Origin: Glaciecola sp. HTCC2999
GTDB taxonomy: Bacteria; Pseudomonadota; Gammaproteobacteria; Enterobacterales; Alteromonadaceae
Assembly: GCA_949498985.1 (NCBI GenBank)
Contig: CATECQ010000050.1
Coordinates: 1 to 64,000 of the forward strand
Length of the DNA stretch: 64,000 nt
Direction of reading: 5' to 3'
How positions within the stretch are numbered: position 1 is the stretch's first letter; every line of letters starts with the position of its first letter. Positions 17,066 through 25,146 of this stretch are shown here, piece after piece. The notes under the pieces are model-generated. The model had not been told where the DNA came from. It ran no database searches and was given only the letters and a program-made list of their open reading frames with translations. The translations under genes and the position numbers were made by a program.

Positions 17066-17920
17066 TTATGCAAATACTATGGTTTTATTCTGGTCAATCA
17101 TGACGCGATCTTCTAAATGGTAACGTAAGCCGTTAGCTAATGCCGTTTTCTCACAATCGCGGCCTTTGCGAACCATATCTGCAGCCGCATCACTGTGCGA
17201 AATACGCATGACCTGTTGTTCAATGATAGGGCCTTCATCTAAGTCAGAAGTGACATAATGACACGTTGCGCCGATGAGTTTAACCCCCCGGTCATATGCT
17301 TGTTGATAAGGTTTTGCTCCAGCAAATGAGGGTAAGAAACTATGATGAATATTAATCGCATGACCGTGCCATTTTGCGCACATCGCTTCGGGCAGGATTT
17401 GCATGAATCGTGCGAGTACCAAAGTGTCAATATCATGATTTGCTAAAATATCTTCAATTTGAGCAAAGGCTGTCGCTTTATTTTGGCCCTTAAAATCAAC
17501 AAAGTAAAACGGGACTTTATACCAAGCCGCAATATCCGCAATTTGTTGATGATTAGCAATGATACAAGGGATATCACAATTGAGTTCACCAGTGTGCCAG
17601 CGATGTAAAATATCGGCTAAACAGTGGGTTTCATGACTGGCTAATAGTGCCACTTTAGGTAAGCTAGCGGGATCTGAAATCGTCCAATCCATGTTGAATT
17701 TTTTCGCAATAGGATTAAAAGCAGCCTCAAAGGTTGCCATGTCCAAATCAACTGAATCTGCTTGTATTTCATGGCGCATAAAGAAGCGTTTAGTGGATAA
17801 ATCAGTATGGTGATTCGCTTCTAAAATAGTGGCACCATATTGAGCCAGAAATTGAGATACCTGAGCGACTAGACCAACCTGATCTGGACATTGGATGCTC
17901 AGACGAAAAGAATGTTGCAT
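17066..17920 (-). CDS. purU: Formyltetrahydrofolate deformylase
   Basis: This 284-residue enzyme hydrolyses 10-formyl-THF to formate and THF, balancing one-carbon pools and feeding PurT. It has an N-terminal ACT domain (RLSIQCPDQVGLVAQVSQFL) and a C-terminal formyltransferase-fold domain with NIHHSFLPSFAGAKPY and GATCHYVTSDLDEGPII, including the catalytic His and Asp. The frame opens 14 codons earlier, but that ATG has no ribosome site, whereas GGAAA lies properly before the ATG at 17920, and the resulting length fits E. coli PurU. Confidence 0.95.
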   Translation of the reverse strand: MQHSFRLSIQCPDQVGLVAQVSQFLAQYGATILEANHHTDLSTKRFFMRHEIQADSVDLDMATFEAAFNPIAKKFNMDWTISDPASLPKVALLASHETHCLADILHRWHTGELNCDIPCIIANHQQIADIAAWYKVPFYFVDFKGQNKATAFAQIEDILANHDIDTLVLARFMQILPEAMCAKWHGHAINIHHSFLPSFAGAKPYQQAYDRGVKLIGATCHYVTSDLDEGPIIEQQVMRISHSDAAADMVRKGRDCEKTALANGLRYHLEDRVMIDQNKTIVFA

Positions 17921-18276
17921 ATTACATTTCCACAAAACTACTGATATATTAAGTTTACTCATTATCGAATCGATAAGCTATATTATTAATCAATAAGACC
18001 CATCACCTAAACCCAGTAAAAAATATAATGAGACAATGGTCTACATGAATCTAGTTCATCATTCATTCTATTTTTCTATCTCTTTGTATTCATTAGAATA
18101 AACACAATATTATTGACTATAGTAAAACTGAATGTAGATAAAAACCTACCAAAGTAGTATAAAAAACAAGCATTTAATCAACGTACAATGACCTCAATAT
18201 ATATTTTAGTTATATATTTTCGCAATGATAGGTTGGGACTATCATCATCATTATAGTCGATTCAAGGAGAGTCTAA
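17921..18276. promoter_or_regulatory. Intergenic region before phaB with two dyads
   Basis: No gene is visible in these 356 bases. Two inverted repeats lie close to phaB: AATATATA (18196-18203) with TATATATT (18211-18218), and TGATAG (18226-18231) with CTATCA (18239-18244). The ribosome site AAGGAG lies at about 18265. The region must hold divergent promoters for purU and phaB. The dyads are possible operators or leader hairpins; no factor can be named. Confidence 0.4.
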
Positions 18277-18999
18277 ATGGCACGAGTTGCTTTAGTTACA
18301 GGTGGTACACGCGGTATTGGTGAGGCGATTTGCCTTAAATTAAAAGAAATTGGCTACACAGTGGTAGCCAACTACGGTGGTAATGACAAAGCAGCAGCAG
18401 AGTTTACTGAGCGCACTGGTATTCCTGCTATGAAATTTGATGTGTCAGATTTTGCAGCAACAAATTCAACCATTCAACAAATTGAGAATGATTTTGGCGC
18501 CATTGATATTTTGGTAAATAATGCCGGTATTACCCGAGATGGTACGATGCATCGTATGTCATTTGAACAATGGGATGCCGTCATTCAAACTAACCTCGCA
18601 TCATGTTTTAATACTTGTCGTGCAGTGATTGAAGGGATGCGTGAGCGCAGCTTCGGTCGTATTGTTAACGTGGGTTCTGTAAATGGTCAAGCGGGTCAGT
18701 ATGGTCAAGTAAACTATGCAGCAGCCAAATCAGGTATTCATGGTTTTACCAAAGCATTAGCACAAGAAGGTGCAGGTAAAGGCATTACGGTGAACGCAAT
18801 TGCACCTGGTTATGTTGATACGGATATGGTGCGAGCGGTACCTGAAGATGTATTAGCGAAGATCATTCGGACTATTCCAGTAGGCCGTTTAGGTCGTCCT
18901 GAAGATATTGCAAACTCAGTTGCATTCTTAGTCAGTGATGAATCTGGTTTCATTACCGGCTCTACACTATCAATAAATGGCGGTCAGCACATGTATTAA
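18277..18999 (+). CDS. phaB: NADPH-dependent acetoacetyl-CoA reductase
   Basis: The 240-residue SDR reduces acetoacetyl-CoA to (R)-3-hydroxybutyryl-CoA, the monomer for PHA synthesis. It has the NADP motif TGGTRGIGEA, NNAGITRDGT, catalytic Ser in VGSVNGQAGQ with Tyr-x3-Lys in VNYAAAKSG, and the C-terminal STLSINGGQHMY typical of PhaB rather than FabG. AAGGAG lies 9 bases before ATG. It opens a PHA cluster that continues on the opposite strand with phaZ, phasins, phaR and phaC. The thiolase phaA is not in the window. Confidence 0.92.
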   Translation: MARVALVTGGTRGIGEAICLKLKEIGYTVVANYGGNDKAAAEFTERTGIPAMKFDVSDFAATNSTIQQIENDFGAIDILVNNAGITRDGTMHRMSFEQWDAVIQTNLASCFNTCRAVIEGMRERSFGRIVNVGSVNGQAGQYGQVNYAAAKSGIHGFTKALAQEGAGKGITVNAIAPGYVDTDMVRAVPEDVLAKIIRTIPVGRLGRPEDIANSVAFLVSDESGFITGSTLSINGGQHMY

Positions 19000-19034
19000 G
19001 CTACTCGCTTAATATTTGATGAGTCTAGATAAAT

Positions 19035-19066
19035 AACAACACTTACATTGGTGGGTGTTGTTGTTT
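19035..19066 (+). terminator. Possible terminator of phaB
   Basis: AACAACAC (19035-19042) pairs with GTGTTGTT (19055-19062) over a 12-base loop, followed by a short T-rich stretch. It lies between the phaB stop and the convergent transglycosylase gene. Confidence 0.5.
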
Positions 19067-20261
19067 ATAAATTAGCTAATTGTGCCGCTTTTTTAAATAC
19101 CTCTGGATGTGCAAAGCCATCAGCGATCAAGCCATTATCGAGCTGAAAAGCTCTAATCGCTGCGCGAGTACCTGAACCAATAATTCCATCGATTCCATTG
19201 ACGTTATAACCCAGAACTTGCAGATGGCGCTGTAATGATTTTGCTTCAGCGCGCAATATAGGTTGTGTATCAGGAAATGAGGCAACTAATCCAGGCGCAT
19301 TATTAATTTGTTCAGCTAATTTTCCAACAGCGATTGCATAAGACTGTGAAGCATTCCATCGCATTATGATGTGAAAATTGTTATAAGCTAAAAAGATGGG
19401 GCCATTGTGGCCTGAAGGTACGATAACAGAAGCAGGATAATCGATATCTGCAAGAGCGTGTCCATAAACGGTTGTTACTCCTTGTTCTCGCCAATAGGAA
19501 AGTGGCTTTTTAATTTTTCTATCAGCTAAGGCATAATCAAAATCAGCAGGTAAAGAAACTTCACGGCCCCAACGATACCCGGGTTCCCAACCCAGTTTGT
19601 GTAAGAAGTTAGCAGCAGATGCTAAAGCATCACGTTCGGAATTAAATAAATCAATATTGCCATCACCATCGCCGTCAATTGCATATTGTGCGTAAGTCGA
19701 GGGCATGAACTGGGTATGACCCATTGCACCTGCCCAAGACCCTTTCATGGTCGTTACATCGAGTGATTGATTTTGAACAATATCCAACATGGTTAATAAT
19801 TCTTTAGTAAAAAAGGATTGGCGACGCGGCTCACATGCAAGTGTGGCTAGGGCGTCAATCGTTGGAATTTTGCCTTTGTAACCACCATAGTTTGTTTCTA
19901 AACCCCAAAAGGACATTAAGTATTGACCTGGGATCCCATATTGGTTGGTAAGTTGCTTCAAAAATTCGCGATGTTCAGCGAACTTTTCTCGTCCTTTGGT
20001 GATACGCCAATCATTAACACGCTTGGAATAATAATCTGCAAATGTCGCCAAAAACTCAGGTTGATTGCGATCAAGTTTTACAACTTGTTGACGTTGTTTC
20101 GCACGTTTGAGTGTTTTATTGATAGTCGTCTGAGAAATACCTTGTGCTTTTGCTTGATTGGTTAAGGTGTTGATGCACTTAGAGAAATCAACTTGTGCGT
20201 AGCTAGGTAAAATCATCCCACAGCTCGCTAGTATGATAAGTAAGGAGGGTAAAAGCTTCAT
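19065..20261 (-). CDS. MltB-family lytic murein transglycosylase with peptidoglycan-binding domain
   Basis: The protein cleaves peptidoglycan between MurNAc and GlcNAc with 1,6-anhydro ends. After a signal peptide it has the SLT-fold catalytic domain, with the catalytic Glu in SFWGLETNYGGYKG, GAMGHTQFMPSTYAQYA and a DGDGDGNIDLF calcium-like loop. A C-terminal PG_binding_1 domain follows (LQRHLQVLGYNVNGIDGIIGSGTR). I place the start at MKLLPSLLI (20261), which leaves a normal signal peptide; the frame opens 16 codons earlier. LASC within the signal could be a lipobox, but cleavage after PSYA is equally possible. It interrupts the PHA gene group and looks unrelated to it. Confidence 0.88.
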   Translation of the reverse strand: MKLLPSLLIILASCGMILPSYAQVDFSKCINTLTNQAKAQGISQTTINKTLKRAKQRQQVVKLDRNQPEFLATFADYYSKRVNDWRITKGREKFAEHREFLKQLTNQYGIPGQYLMSFWGLETNYGGYKGKIPTIDALATLACEPRRQSFFTKELLTMLDIVQNQSLDVTTMKGSWAGAMGHTQFMPSTYAQYAIDGDGDGNIDLFNSERDALASAANFLHKLGWEPGYRWGREVSLPADFDYALADRKIKKPLSYWREQGVTTVYGHALADIDYPASVIVPSGHNGPIFLAYNNFHIIMRWNASQSYAIAVGKLAEQINNAPGLVASFPDTQPILRAEAKSLQRHLQVLGYNVNGIDGIIGSGTRAAIRAFQLDNGLIADGFAHPEVFKKAAQLANL

Positions 20262-20327
20262 GCGGTTTCTCATTCCAATTATTAAGTGTAATAGTACGAG
20301 ATTTTGCATGAAGTTTCACACATAGAT

Positions 20328-21554
20328 TTAGCCTTTATCGTATTTTTTAATAAATTCAGATATCAGTGGACGAATAAATTTGCGAAATTTGGAACCACTG
20401 AATATTCCATAGTGCCCTGCACCTTGCTGAACGTGATGTTTACGCATGCTCTGCGGGATCTGTGTACAGATGTCTTGAGCCGCTTCAGTCTGCTTAAGTC
20501 CACAAATATCATCGTCAGCACCTTCAACAGTTAACAATGCAGTATTATCAATCGCTGTGAAATTGACTTGCTGACCATTGTAGGTAATTTTACCTTCTGC
20601 CAGTTCGTTGTTTTTAAATATGCGTTCAATAGTTTCTAAATAGAATTCTGCCGGAATATCTAATACTGCCATGTATTCATCATAAAAAGCGCGAAAACGG
20701 TCGGCATCTTCAGTGTCACCGACAAGTAAGTTTTGAAAGAAATTCATATACTTTTTACTATGCGTTTCTTGGTTCATGGAAATAAATCCGCCTAATTGCA
20801 TGAAACCAGGGTATACATTACGGCCTTCACCCGGGTATCCGTAGGGGACTTGCATGATAGCTACATTTTTGAACCAGCTCATAGGACGTTTTTGTGCAAA
20901 TTCATTCACACGAGTTGGATTTTGGGTAGGATCAATGGGTCCAGCCATTAAGGTTAATGAAACTGGAGTTGCTTTATCTTTATTTTCAGCAAGTACTGCT
21001 GTGGCAATTAATGCTTGAACTGTCGGTTGGCATATTGCGATTAAATGAGTGTCTTTACCTAAAAACTGCATAAACTCAATTAAATAAGAAACGTAACAAT
21101 CAAAGCTAAATGGCCCTTCTGATAAAGGGACTTCACGTGCATCAGCCCAATCGGTAATATACACCTCATGATCAGGCAGAAGTTCTTCTACTGTACCCTT
21201 CAAAAGTGTTGCGAAATGACCTGAAAGTGGGGCAACTAGGAGAACTTTATGATTATTTGTTTTACCCATACGTTTAAAGTGAATGAGATCACAAAATGGC
21301 TTAGCCAAAGCAACTTCTTCTGACACTGAAAAAGTTTTTCCATCAATTTCCACTTCATCTATATTAAAACCGAGTTTTTCATAACGTCGAGTTAAGCGCA
21401 TAGCCGTCTCTAGAGACGCTTTGGTCACTTTACCTGGCCATGTATAAGAAAAAGGATTCGCAGGATGGCTATTCACATCATTCAGGAGGCTTAATCCTTC
21501 ATGCATAACTTGTGCGCTGCGCGCCAGGTAGTCATATGCTTGGTAATTGTTCAT
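20328..21554 (-). CDS. phaZ: Intracellular polyhydroxyalkanoate depolymerase
   Basis: The 408-residue alpha/beta hydrolase breaks down stored PHA granules. In place of a lipase serine it has Cys175 in AICQPTV, as in the intracellular PhaZ group of Ralstonia. The acid lies in VEGADDDICG and the His in GAGHYGIFSG near the C-terminus; HKVLLVAPLSGHFATLL and VYITDWADAR are also typical. It follows the two phasin genes on the same strand, beyond a strong terminator, so it probably has partly separate expression. Confidence 0.93.
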   Translation of the reverse strand: MNNYQAYDYLARSAQVMHEGLSLLNDVNSHPANPFSYTWPGKVTKASLETAMRLTRRYEKLGFNIDEVEIDGKTFSVSEEVALAKPFCDLIHFKRMGKTNNHKVLLVAPLSGHFATLLKGTVEELLPDHEVYITDWADAREVPLSEGPFSFDCYVSYLIEFMQFLGKDTHLIAICQPTVQALIATAVLAENKDKATPVSLTLMAGPIDPTQNPTRVNEFAQKRPMSWFKNVAIMQVPYGYPGEGRNVYPGFMQLGGFISMNQETHSKKYMNFFQNLLVGDTEDADRFRAFYDEYMAVLDIPAEFYLETIERIFKNNELAEGKITYNGQQVNFTAIDNTALLTVEGADDDICGLKQTEAAQDICTQIPQSMRKHHVQQGAGHYGIFSGSKFRKFIRPLISEFIKKYDKG

Positions 21555-21610
21555 GCGGTGTCCTCATCGTATTGCTTAAAACATCATGATTGTTTATTGG
21601 ATCTATACAA

Positions 21611-21657
21611 AAAACACTTCGTAGTCTCACTGTTGCGGTACTAACGAAGTGTTTTTT
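21611..21657 (-). terminator. Terminator between the phasin genes and phaZ
   Basis: AAAACACTTCGT (21611-21622) pairs perfectly with ACGAAGTGTTTT (21644-21655), a 12-bp stem with T runs on both sides, so it can act in either direction. It should end most phasin transcripts before phaZ. Confidence 0.88.
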
Positions 21658-21682
21658 AAGTTTTGCTGTTTGCGTTGGCTAA

Positions 21683-22030
21683 TTATTTAGCAGCGGCTGT
21701 CGCAAATTTAGTACCTAGCTCTTCAGAAGCTTCTTTTACAAGTTCAGTCGCTTTCTTTTGAGCTGAAGTAATTACTTCATAAGACTCTTTAGCTGCGTCA
21801 GTGACGGTTTCTTGTAAACCTTCAATGTACGCTTTTTGCGTTTCTGCTAATGACATTACGTCTTTTTGCTTACTTGCTGTTTCAACGAAAGACATGCCAT
21901 CGTTTAATAAGCTAGAGAATAATGCATTTTGTTTTTCAGCGATGTCTTGTAAGGTAGACATGTTTAATGTAGCTAGTTCAGTAACTGGCTTCATTGACTC
22001 TTTAAGTTGATCATTTAATTGTTCAAACAT
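21683..22030 (-). CDS. phaP: Phasin family protein
   Basis: This 115-residue helical protein coats PHA granules. It begins MFEQLNDQLKESMKPVTELA and continues with amphipathic helices (LSTLQDIAEKQNALFSSLLN-like pattern, KDVMSLAETQKAYIEGLQET), ending in an Ala/Lys-rich tail (AQKKATELVKEASEEL). The pattern fits the phasin_2 family, whose members start at a helix before a linker-free coiled coil. It lies 35 bases after the second, longer phasin gene, so both are probably made from one transcript under PhaR control. Confidence 0.88.
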   Translation of the reverse strand: MFEQLNDQLKESMKPVTELATLNMSTLQDIAEKQNALFSSLLNDGMSFVETASKQKDVMSLAETQKAYIEGLQETVTDAAKESYEVITSAQKKATELVKEASEELGTKFATAAAK

Positions 22031-22065
22031 GATGTTACTCCGTGTAGTTTAATGTAAAAATTGAC

Positions 22066-22722
22066 TTAAGATTTTTTCGCCTCAGCCGGAACTGATGTCG
22101 AAGTTATTTGTGTGGTTGCTGCTTTTACAGCGGTCTTAGTCGCAGGTTTACTTGCTGCTTTTACCGCGGGTTTAGCGACAGGCTTCGTAACAGGTTTACT
22201 TTGTGAGGCTACTGCTGGCTTGGTCGCAGGTTTACTTGGCGTCTTGACTGCGGGTTTAGCTTTTGCAGTGGGTTTAGCCGGCGTTTTTTTTGCGGCTGGT
22301 TTGGGTGTTACTTTTTTAGCTGTCACTTTCTGAGGCGGTGTTGGCGGCTTAGATGATGCTGTGGCAGGTGTAACTGGGGCTTGAAATGCCTTAGGTACTT
22401 CTGCAGTGGCATTATTTAAACTGGTTTTTATTAAATCTGTGTACTCTTCGCGCATCTCATTTATTGCACCATAAGTATGCTTAGATGCATTAGCGAAACG
22501 TTCTTTGACCGCTTCAGCATAAGATGTCTGCGCTGCAATAACACCTTTGACTTCGGTTTGTACGGTAATTGACTCGACATATTTAACGCTGTCAGCCATG
22601 AAGCCAGTAAAAAATTCTGTTTGCATTTGCGATAATTCTTCCAATTTTTTCGCATTCAATGCAACAAGTGAATTTACCGGTTTTGACGATTTTTTAACTT
22701 GCTCTGAAAATTTACCAAACAT
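22066..22722 (-). CDS. Phasin with a histone H1-like Lys/Ala/Pro tail (PhaF/PhaM-like)
   Basis: The first 110 residues are a phasin domain (MFGKFSEQVKKSSKPVNSL, FFTGFMADSVKYVES). From about residue 125 the protein turns into repeats of KPA, TKP and AKK (KVTPKPAAKKTPAKP, KPATKPAVASQSKP), strongly basic and free of acidic residues until the end. Such tails in Pseudomonas PhaF and Ralstonia PhaM bind DNA and tie granules to the nucleoid so that they are shared at division; the same role is inferred here. The ATG at 22722 has GAGG 8 bases before it; an upstream in-frame ATG does not. Three candidate PhaR sites lie upstream. Confidence 0.85.
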   Translation of the reverse strand: MFGKFSEQVKKSSKPVNSLVALNAKKLEELSQMQTEFFTGFMADSVKYVESITVQTEVKGVIAAQTSYAEAVKERFANASKHTYGAINEMREEYTDLIKTSLNNATAEVPKAFQAPVTPATASSKPPTPPQKVTAKKVTPKPAAKKTPAKPTAKAKPAVKTPSKPATKPAVASQSKPVTKPVAKPAVKAASKPATKTAVKAATTQITSTSVPAEAKKS

Positions 22723-22750
22723 GATCACATCCTCAATCATTTTATTTAAA

Positions 22751-22897
22751 TGCTGCGCTGCAACATCGACTTAATTTAATAATAATGACTGTTTTAAATA
22801 AGATCAAGTACAAATTGTTGCGTTGCAACATAAAATTTTAGGTTATTTTTTGAACGCTTTAAAAATCAAGCATTTAGCGGATGCTGTGTTGCAAAAA
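22751..22897 (-). promoter_or_regulatory. Three spaced copies of a TGC-N3-GCA motif, candidate PhaR operators
   Basis: TGCTGCGCTGCAACAT (22751-22766), TGTTGCGTTGCAACAT (22816-22831) and TGCTGTGTTGCAAAAA (22882-22897) are near copies, 65 and 66 bases apart. The middle one is a perfect dyad, TGTTGC-GTT-GCAACA. PhaR of Paracoccus is known to bind TGC-N3-GCA-like dyads upstream of phasin genes, and phaR lies right next to this region. Confidence 0.7.
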
Positions 22898-22941
22898 AAG
22901 ATAGTCTTAATACGATAGTATGAGAAAAATACGAAGTGACG

Positions 22942-23364
22942 TTACTTTTTATCTTTATTTGGATTCCAAGCTTGCATGTTGGTTTCCATCATTTTGCCAA
23001 ACAAACCGATAGGAGAGGTGTCGACCATGTTTTGGACCATTGATTGGACTTTGTCTTGTTGTTCCATGAATTGGACCAGGGATTGTTCTAGGTATTGGCG
23101 TACGTAAGGCTGCATATCCGAATCATAAAAACGTATCAGCTGTTGCAGTAACTTATCAGTTAAAAGCGACTGAGCTTGGTTAGTTTCTGAATCACTGATG
23201 ATTTGCAATAAAATAGACTTAGTAATCACTTCTGTTGTTTTGGAATCAACTATTTCAAATTCCACCCGTTCGTTGATCAAGGTTTTGATATGCTCTAGGT
23301 TAATATACTTGCTCTGTGAAGTGTCATATAAGCGGCGATTTGGATATTTCTTGATCGTGATCAC
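22942..23364 (-). CDS. phaR: Polyhydroxyalkanoate synthesis repressor
   Basis: The 140-residue protein has the PHB_acc_N domain (ITIKKYPNRRLYDTSQSKYI, ending near residue 62) followed by the PHB_acc region (LLTDKLLQQLIRFYDSDMQPYV). PhaR represses phasin genes by binding DNA until nascent PHA titrates it away. The KYPNRRLYDT signature is diagnostic. It is transcribed toward the phasin genes, whose upstream region carries three TGC-N3-GCA dyads. Confidence 0.95.
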   Translation of the reverse strand: MITIKKYPNRRLYDTSQSKYINLEHIKTLINERVEFEIVDSKTTEVITKSILLQIISDSETNQAQSLLTDKLLQQLIRFYDSDMQPYVRQYLEQSLVQFMEQQDKVQSMVQNMVDTSPIGLFGKMMETNMQAWNPNKDKK

Positions 23365-23422
23365 AGGGAAAGCTTCCTTTCAAACGGTCTGATTAATAAG
23401 GTAAGGTAGCCGACACTGTATA

Positions 23423-23452
23423 GCAGTTTCCTATTACTCGCAAGGAAACTGC
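23423..23452. repeat. Perfect 9-bp inverted repeat between pntB and phaR
   Basis: GCAGTTTCC (23423-23431) and GGAAACTGC (23444-23452) surround a 12-base loop. There is no T tract on either side. It is either a terminator-like mRNA end for pntB or an operator for phaR; the sequence alone does not decide. Confidence 0.45.
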
Positions 23453-23493
23453 AAAGGTCTGGTTATACTAAAACAGTGTGGGTGACGGATTAA

Positions 23494-24858
23494 TTAATCG
23501 TTAAATTGACGTACAATGTTACTTATTACTTCTTTAGCATCACCGAAAATCATGCGGGTGTTGTCTTTAAAGAATAACGGATTCTCAACTCCTGCAAAGC
23601 CAGATGACATACTACGTTTGATTACAAATACATTTTTTGCTAAATCAGCGTTAATGACAGGCATGCCATAAATGGGGCTGCCTTTGAGTTCGCGTGCCGC
23701 TGGGTTAACGACATCATTGGCACCAATAACGATTGCAATATCAAAATTTTCCATGCGGGAATTCACTTCATCCATCTCTAATAATAAGTCATAAGAGACA
23801 TCGGCTTCGGCTAATAAGACATTCATGTGACCAGGCATACGACCGGCAACAGGGTGAATGCCGTAGACGACTTCTGCATCATTCTTTTCGAGCAGTTCTT
23901 GTAGTTCTTTCATGGCATGTTGCGCCTGAGCTACCGCCATTCCATAACCGGGAATAACAAGAATAGATTGTGCGGCTTCAAAAACGTAAAAGGCGTCTTC
24001 GGTGATGATCGGCTTAATTTCACCTTCAACCACTACATCGTTTGTGACCACTTCTTGGAATCCACTGGTTAAAACATTGATCAATGAGCGGTTCATTGCT
24101 TTACACATAATATTGGTTAAGATTATGCCACTGGCACCGACTAACGCACCGGCTACAATTAGTAGGTTATTTTCCAGTGCAAAGCCTGCAGCACATGCCG
24201 CTAAACCCGAGTAACTATTAAGTAAGGAAATGACCACGGGCATGTCAGCCCCCCCAATCGGTAAGACCACCATGACCCCGATAATTAATGCTAACGCAAT
24301 TACTACATACACAAAGGTGATCGACGAAGGATCCATGACATAAAGGCTACTGAATAGTATTGTCGCTGCAATTAAGCCATAATTTGCAATTGCTTGCAGA
24401 TGGAAAACGATAGGTTTACCGGAGATACGTTCTGACAATTTTCCCCAGGCTACAAAAGAACCTGAAAAGGTCACAGCACCTATGATTAAAGCAATAACAC
24501 TAATAGTAGCGATACCGCTAGATAGATCCGATGCGACTATGGCTGCAGTCGCGACTGCAGCACTGGCGAGACCACCTACACCATTAAACAGAGACACTAA
24601 TTCTGGCATCCCTGTCATTTCTACTTTTTGCGAAACATATATCCCCACCACAGAACCAGCCAGGACACTGACTATGATCCAGCCGTAAGAGACAATGTTT
24701 TGATCCATCAAGGTCACGATAATCGCTACCAGCATGGCAATACCTGACAATATATTACCTTTACGGGCTGTTGCAGGATGGCCTAATAGTTTTAAACCAA
24801 AGATAAAAAGAGCTGCAGCAAAAACATATACCACATTAATAAATACTAAGTTGTCCAT
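23494..24858 (-). CDS. pntB: NAD(P) transhydrogenase beta subunit
   Basis: The 454-residue subunit has an N-terminal half of about nine transmembrane helices and a C-terminal NADP(H)-binding domain III (VIPGYGMAVAQAQHAMKELQ, YGIHPVAGRMPGHMNVLLAE, IVIGANDVVNPAA). With PntA it uses the proton gradient to move hydride from NADH to NADP+. It is the last gene of a three-gene pnt operon lying between phaC and phaR, where it can supply the NADPH needed by PhaB. Confidence 0.96.
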   Translation of the reverse strand: MDNLVFINVVYVFAAALFIFGLKLLGHPATARKGNILSGIAMLVAIIVTLMDQNIVSYGWIIVSVLAGSVVGIYVSQKVEMTGMPELVSLFNGVGGLASAAVATAAIVASDLSSGIATISVIALIIGAVTFSGSFVAWGKLSERISGKPIVFHLQAIANYGLIAATILFSSLYVMDPSSITFVYVVIALALIIGVMVVLPIGGADMPVVISLLNSYSGLAACAAGFALENNLLIVAGALVGASGIILTNIMCKAMNRSLINVLTSGFQEVVTNDVVVEGEIKPIITEDAFYVFEAAQSILVIPGYGMAVAQAQHAMKELQELLEKNDAEVVYGIHPVAGRMPGHMNVLLAEADVSYDLLLEMDEVNSRMENFDIAIVIGANDVVNPAARELKGSPIYGMPVINADLAKNVFVIKRSMSSGFAGVENPLFFKDNTRMIFGDAKEVISNIVRQFND

Positions 24859-24870
24859 ATCATCAGCTCC

Positions 24871-25146
24871 TTATTTTTTCTTAAACATCGCTAACATGCG
24901 GTCAGTAACTAAATAGCCACCGACGACATTGACTGTGGCACAAAACACACCAATGACCCCTAACACCGTGGCAGCAGTGCTAGAATCATTACCCGCTAAT
25001 ACAATGGCTGCAAGAATAGTAATTCCGGAAATAGCATTTGCTCCTGACATTAGTGGCGTGTGCAGCGTCGCTGGGACTTTTTGAATCAACTCAAAGCCCA
25101 AAAATATGGCTAACATAAGAATGAATAATAAATAAATAGTGATCAT
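24871..25146 (-). CDS. pntAb: NAD(P) transhydrogenase alpha subunit, membrane part
   Basis: The 91-residue membrane protein corresponds to the C-terminal transmembrane part of E. coli PntA. It has three to four hydrophobic helices and the conserved LGFELIQKVPATLHTPLMSGANAISGI region. In this organism PntA is split in two, as in Rhodospirillum and many proteobacteria. The start overlaps the pntAa stop by 4 bases and the stop is 12 bases before pntB. Confidence 0.93.
   Translation of the reverse strand: MITIYLLFILMLAIFLGFELIQKVPATLHTPLMSGANAISGITILAAIVLAGNDSSTAATVLGVIGVFCATVNVVGGYLVTDRMLAMFKKK

Noticed and set aside
17938-17962. An upstream in-frame ATG extending purU by 14 codons.
   Set aside because: No ribosome site precedes it, and the shorter form fits the family length and has GGAAA in front.
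22112-22333. A long plus-strand frame rich in Ala, Gly and Leu opposite the phasin tail.
   Set aside because: It is the antisense of the Lys/Ala/Pro repeats of the phasin on the minus strand; it has no ribosome site and no family.
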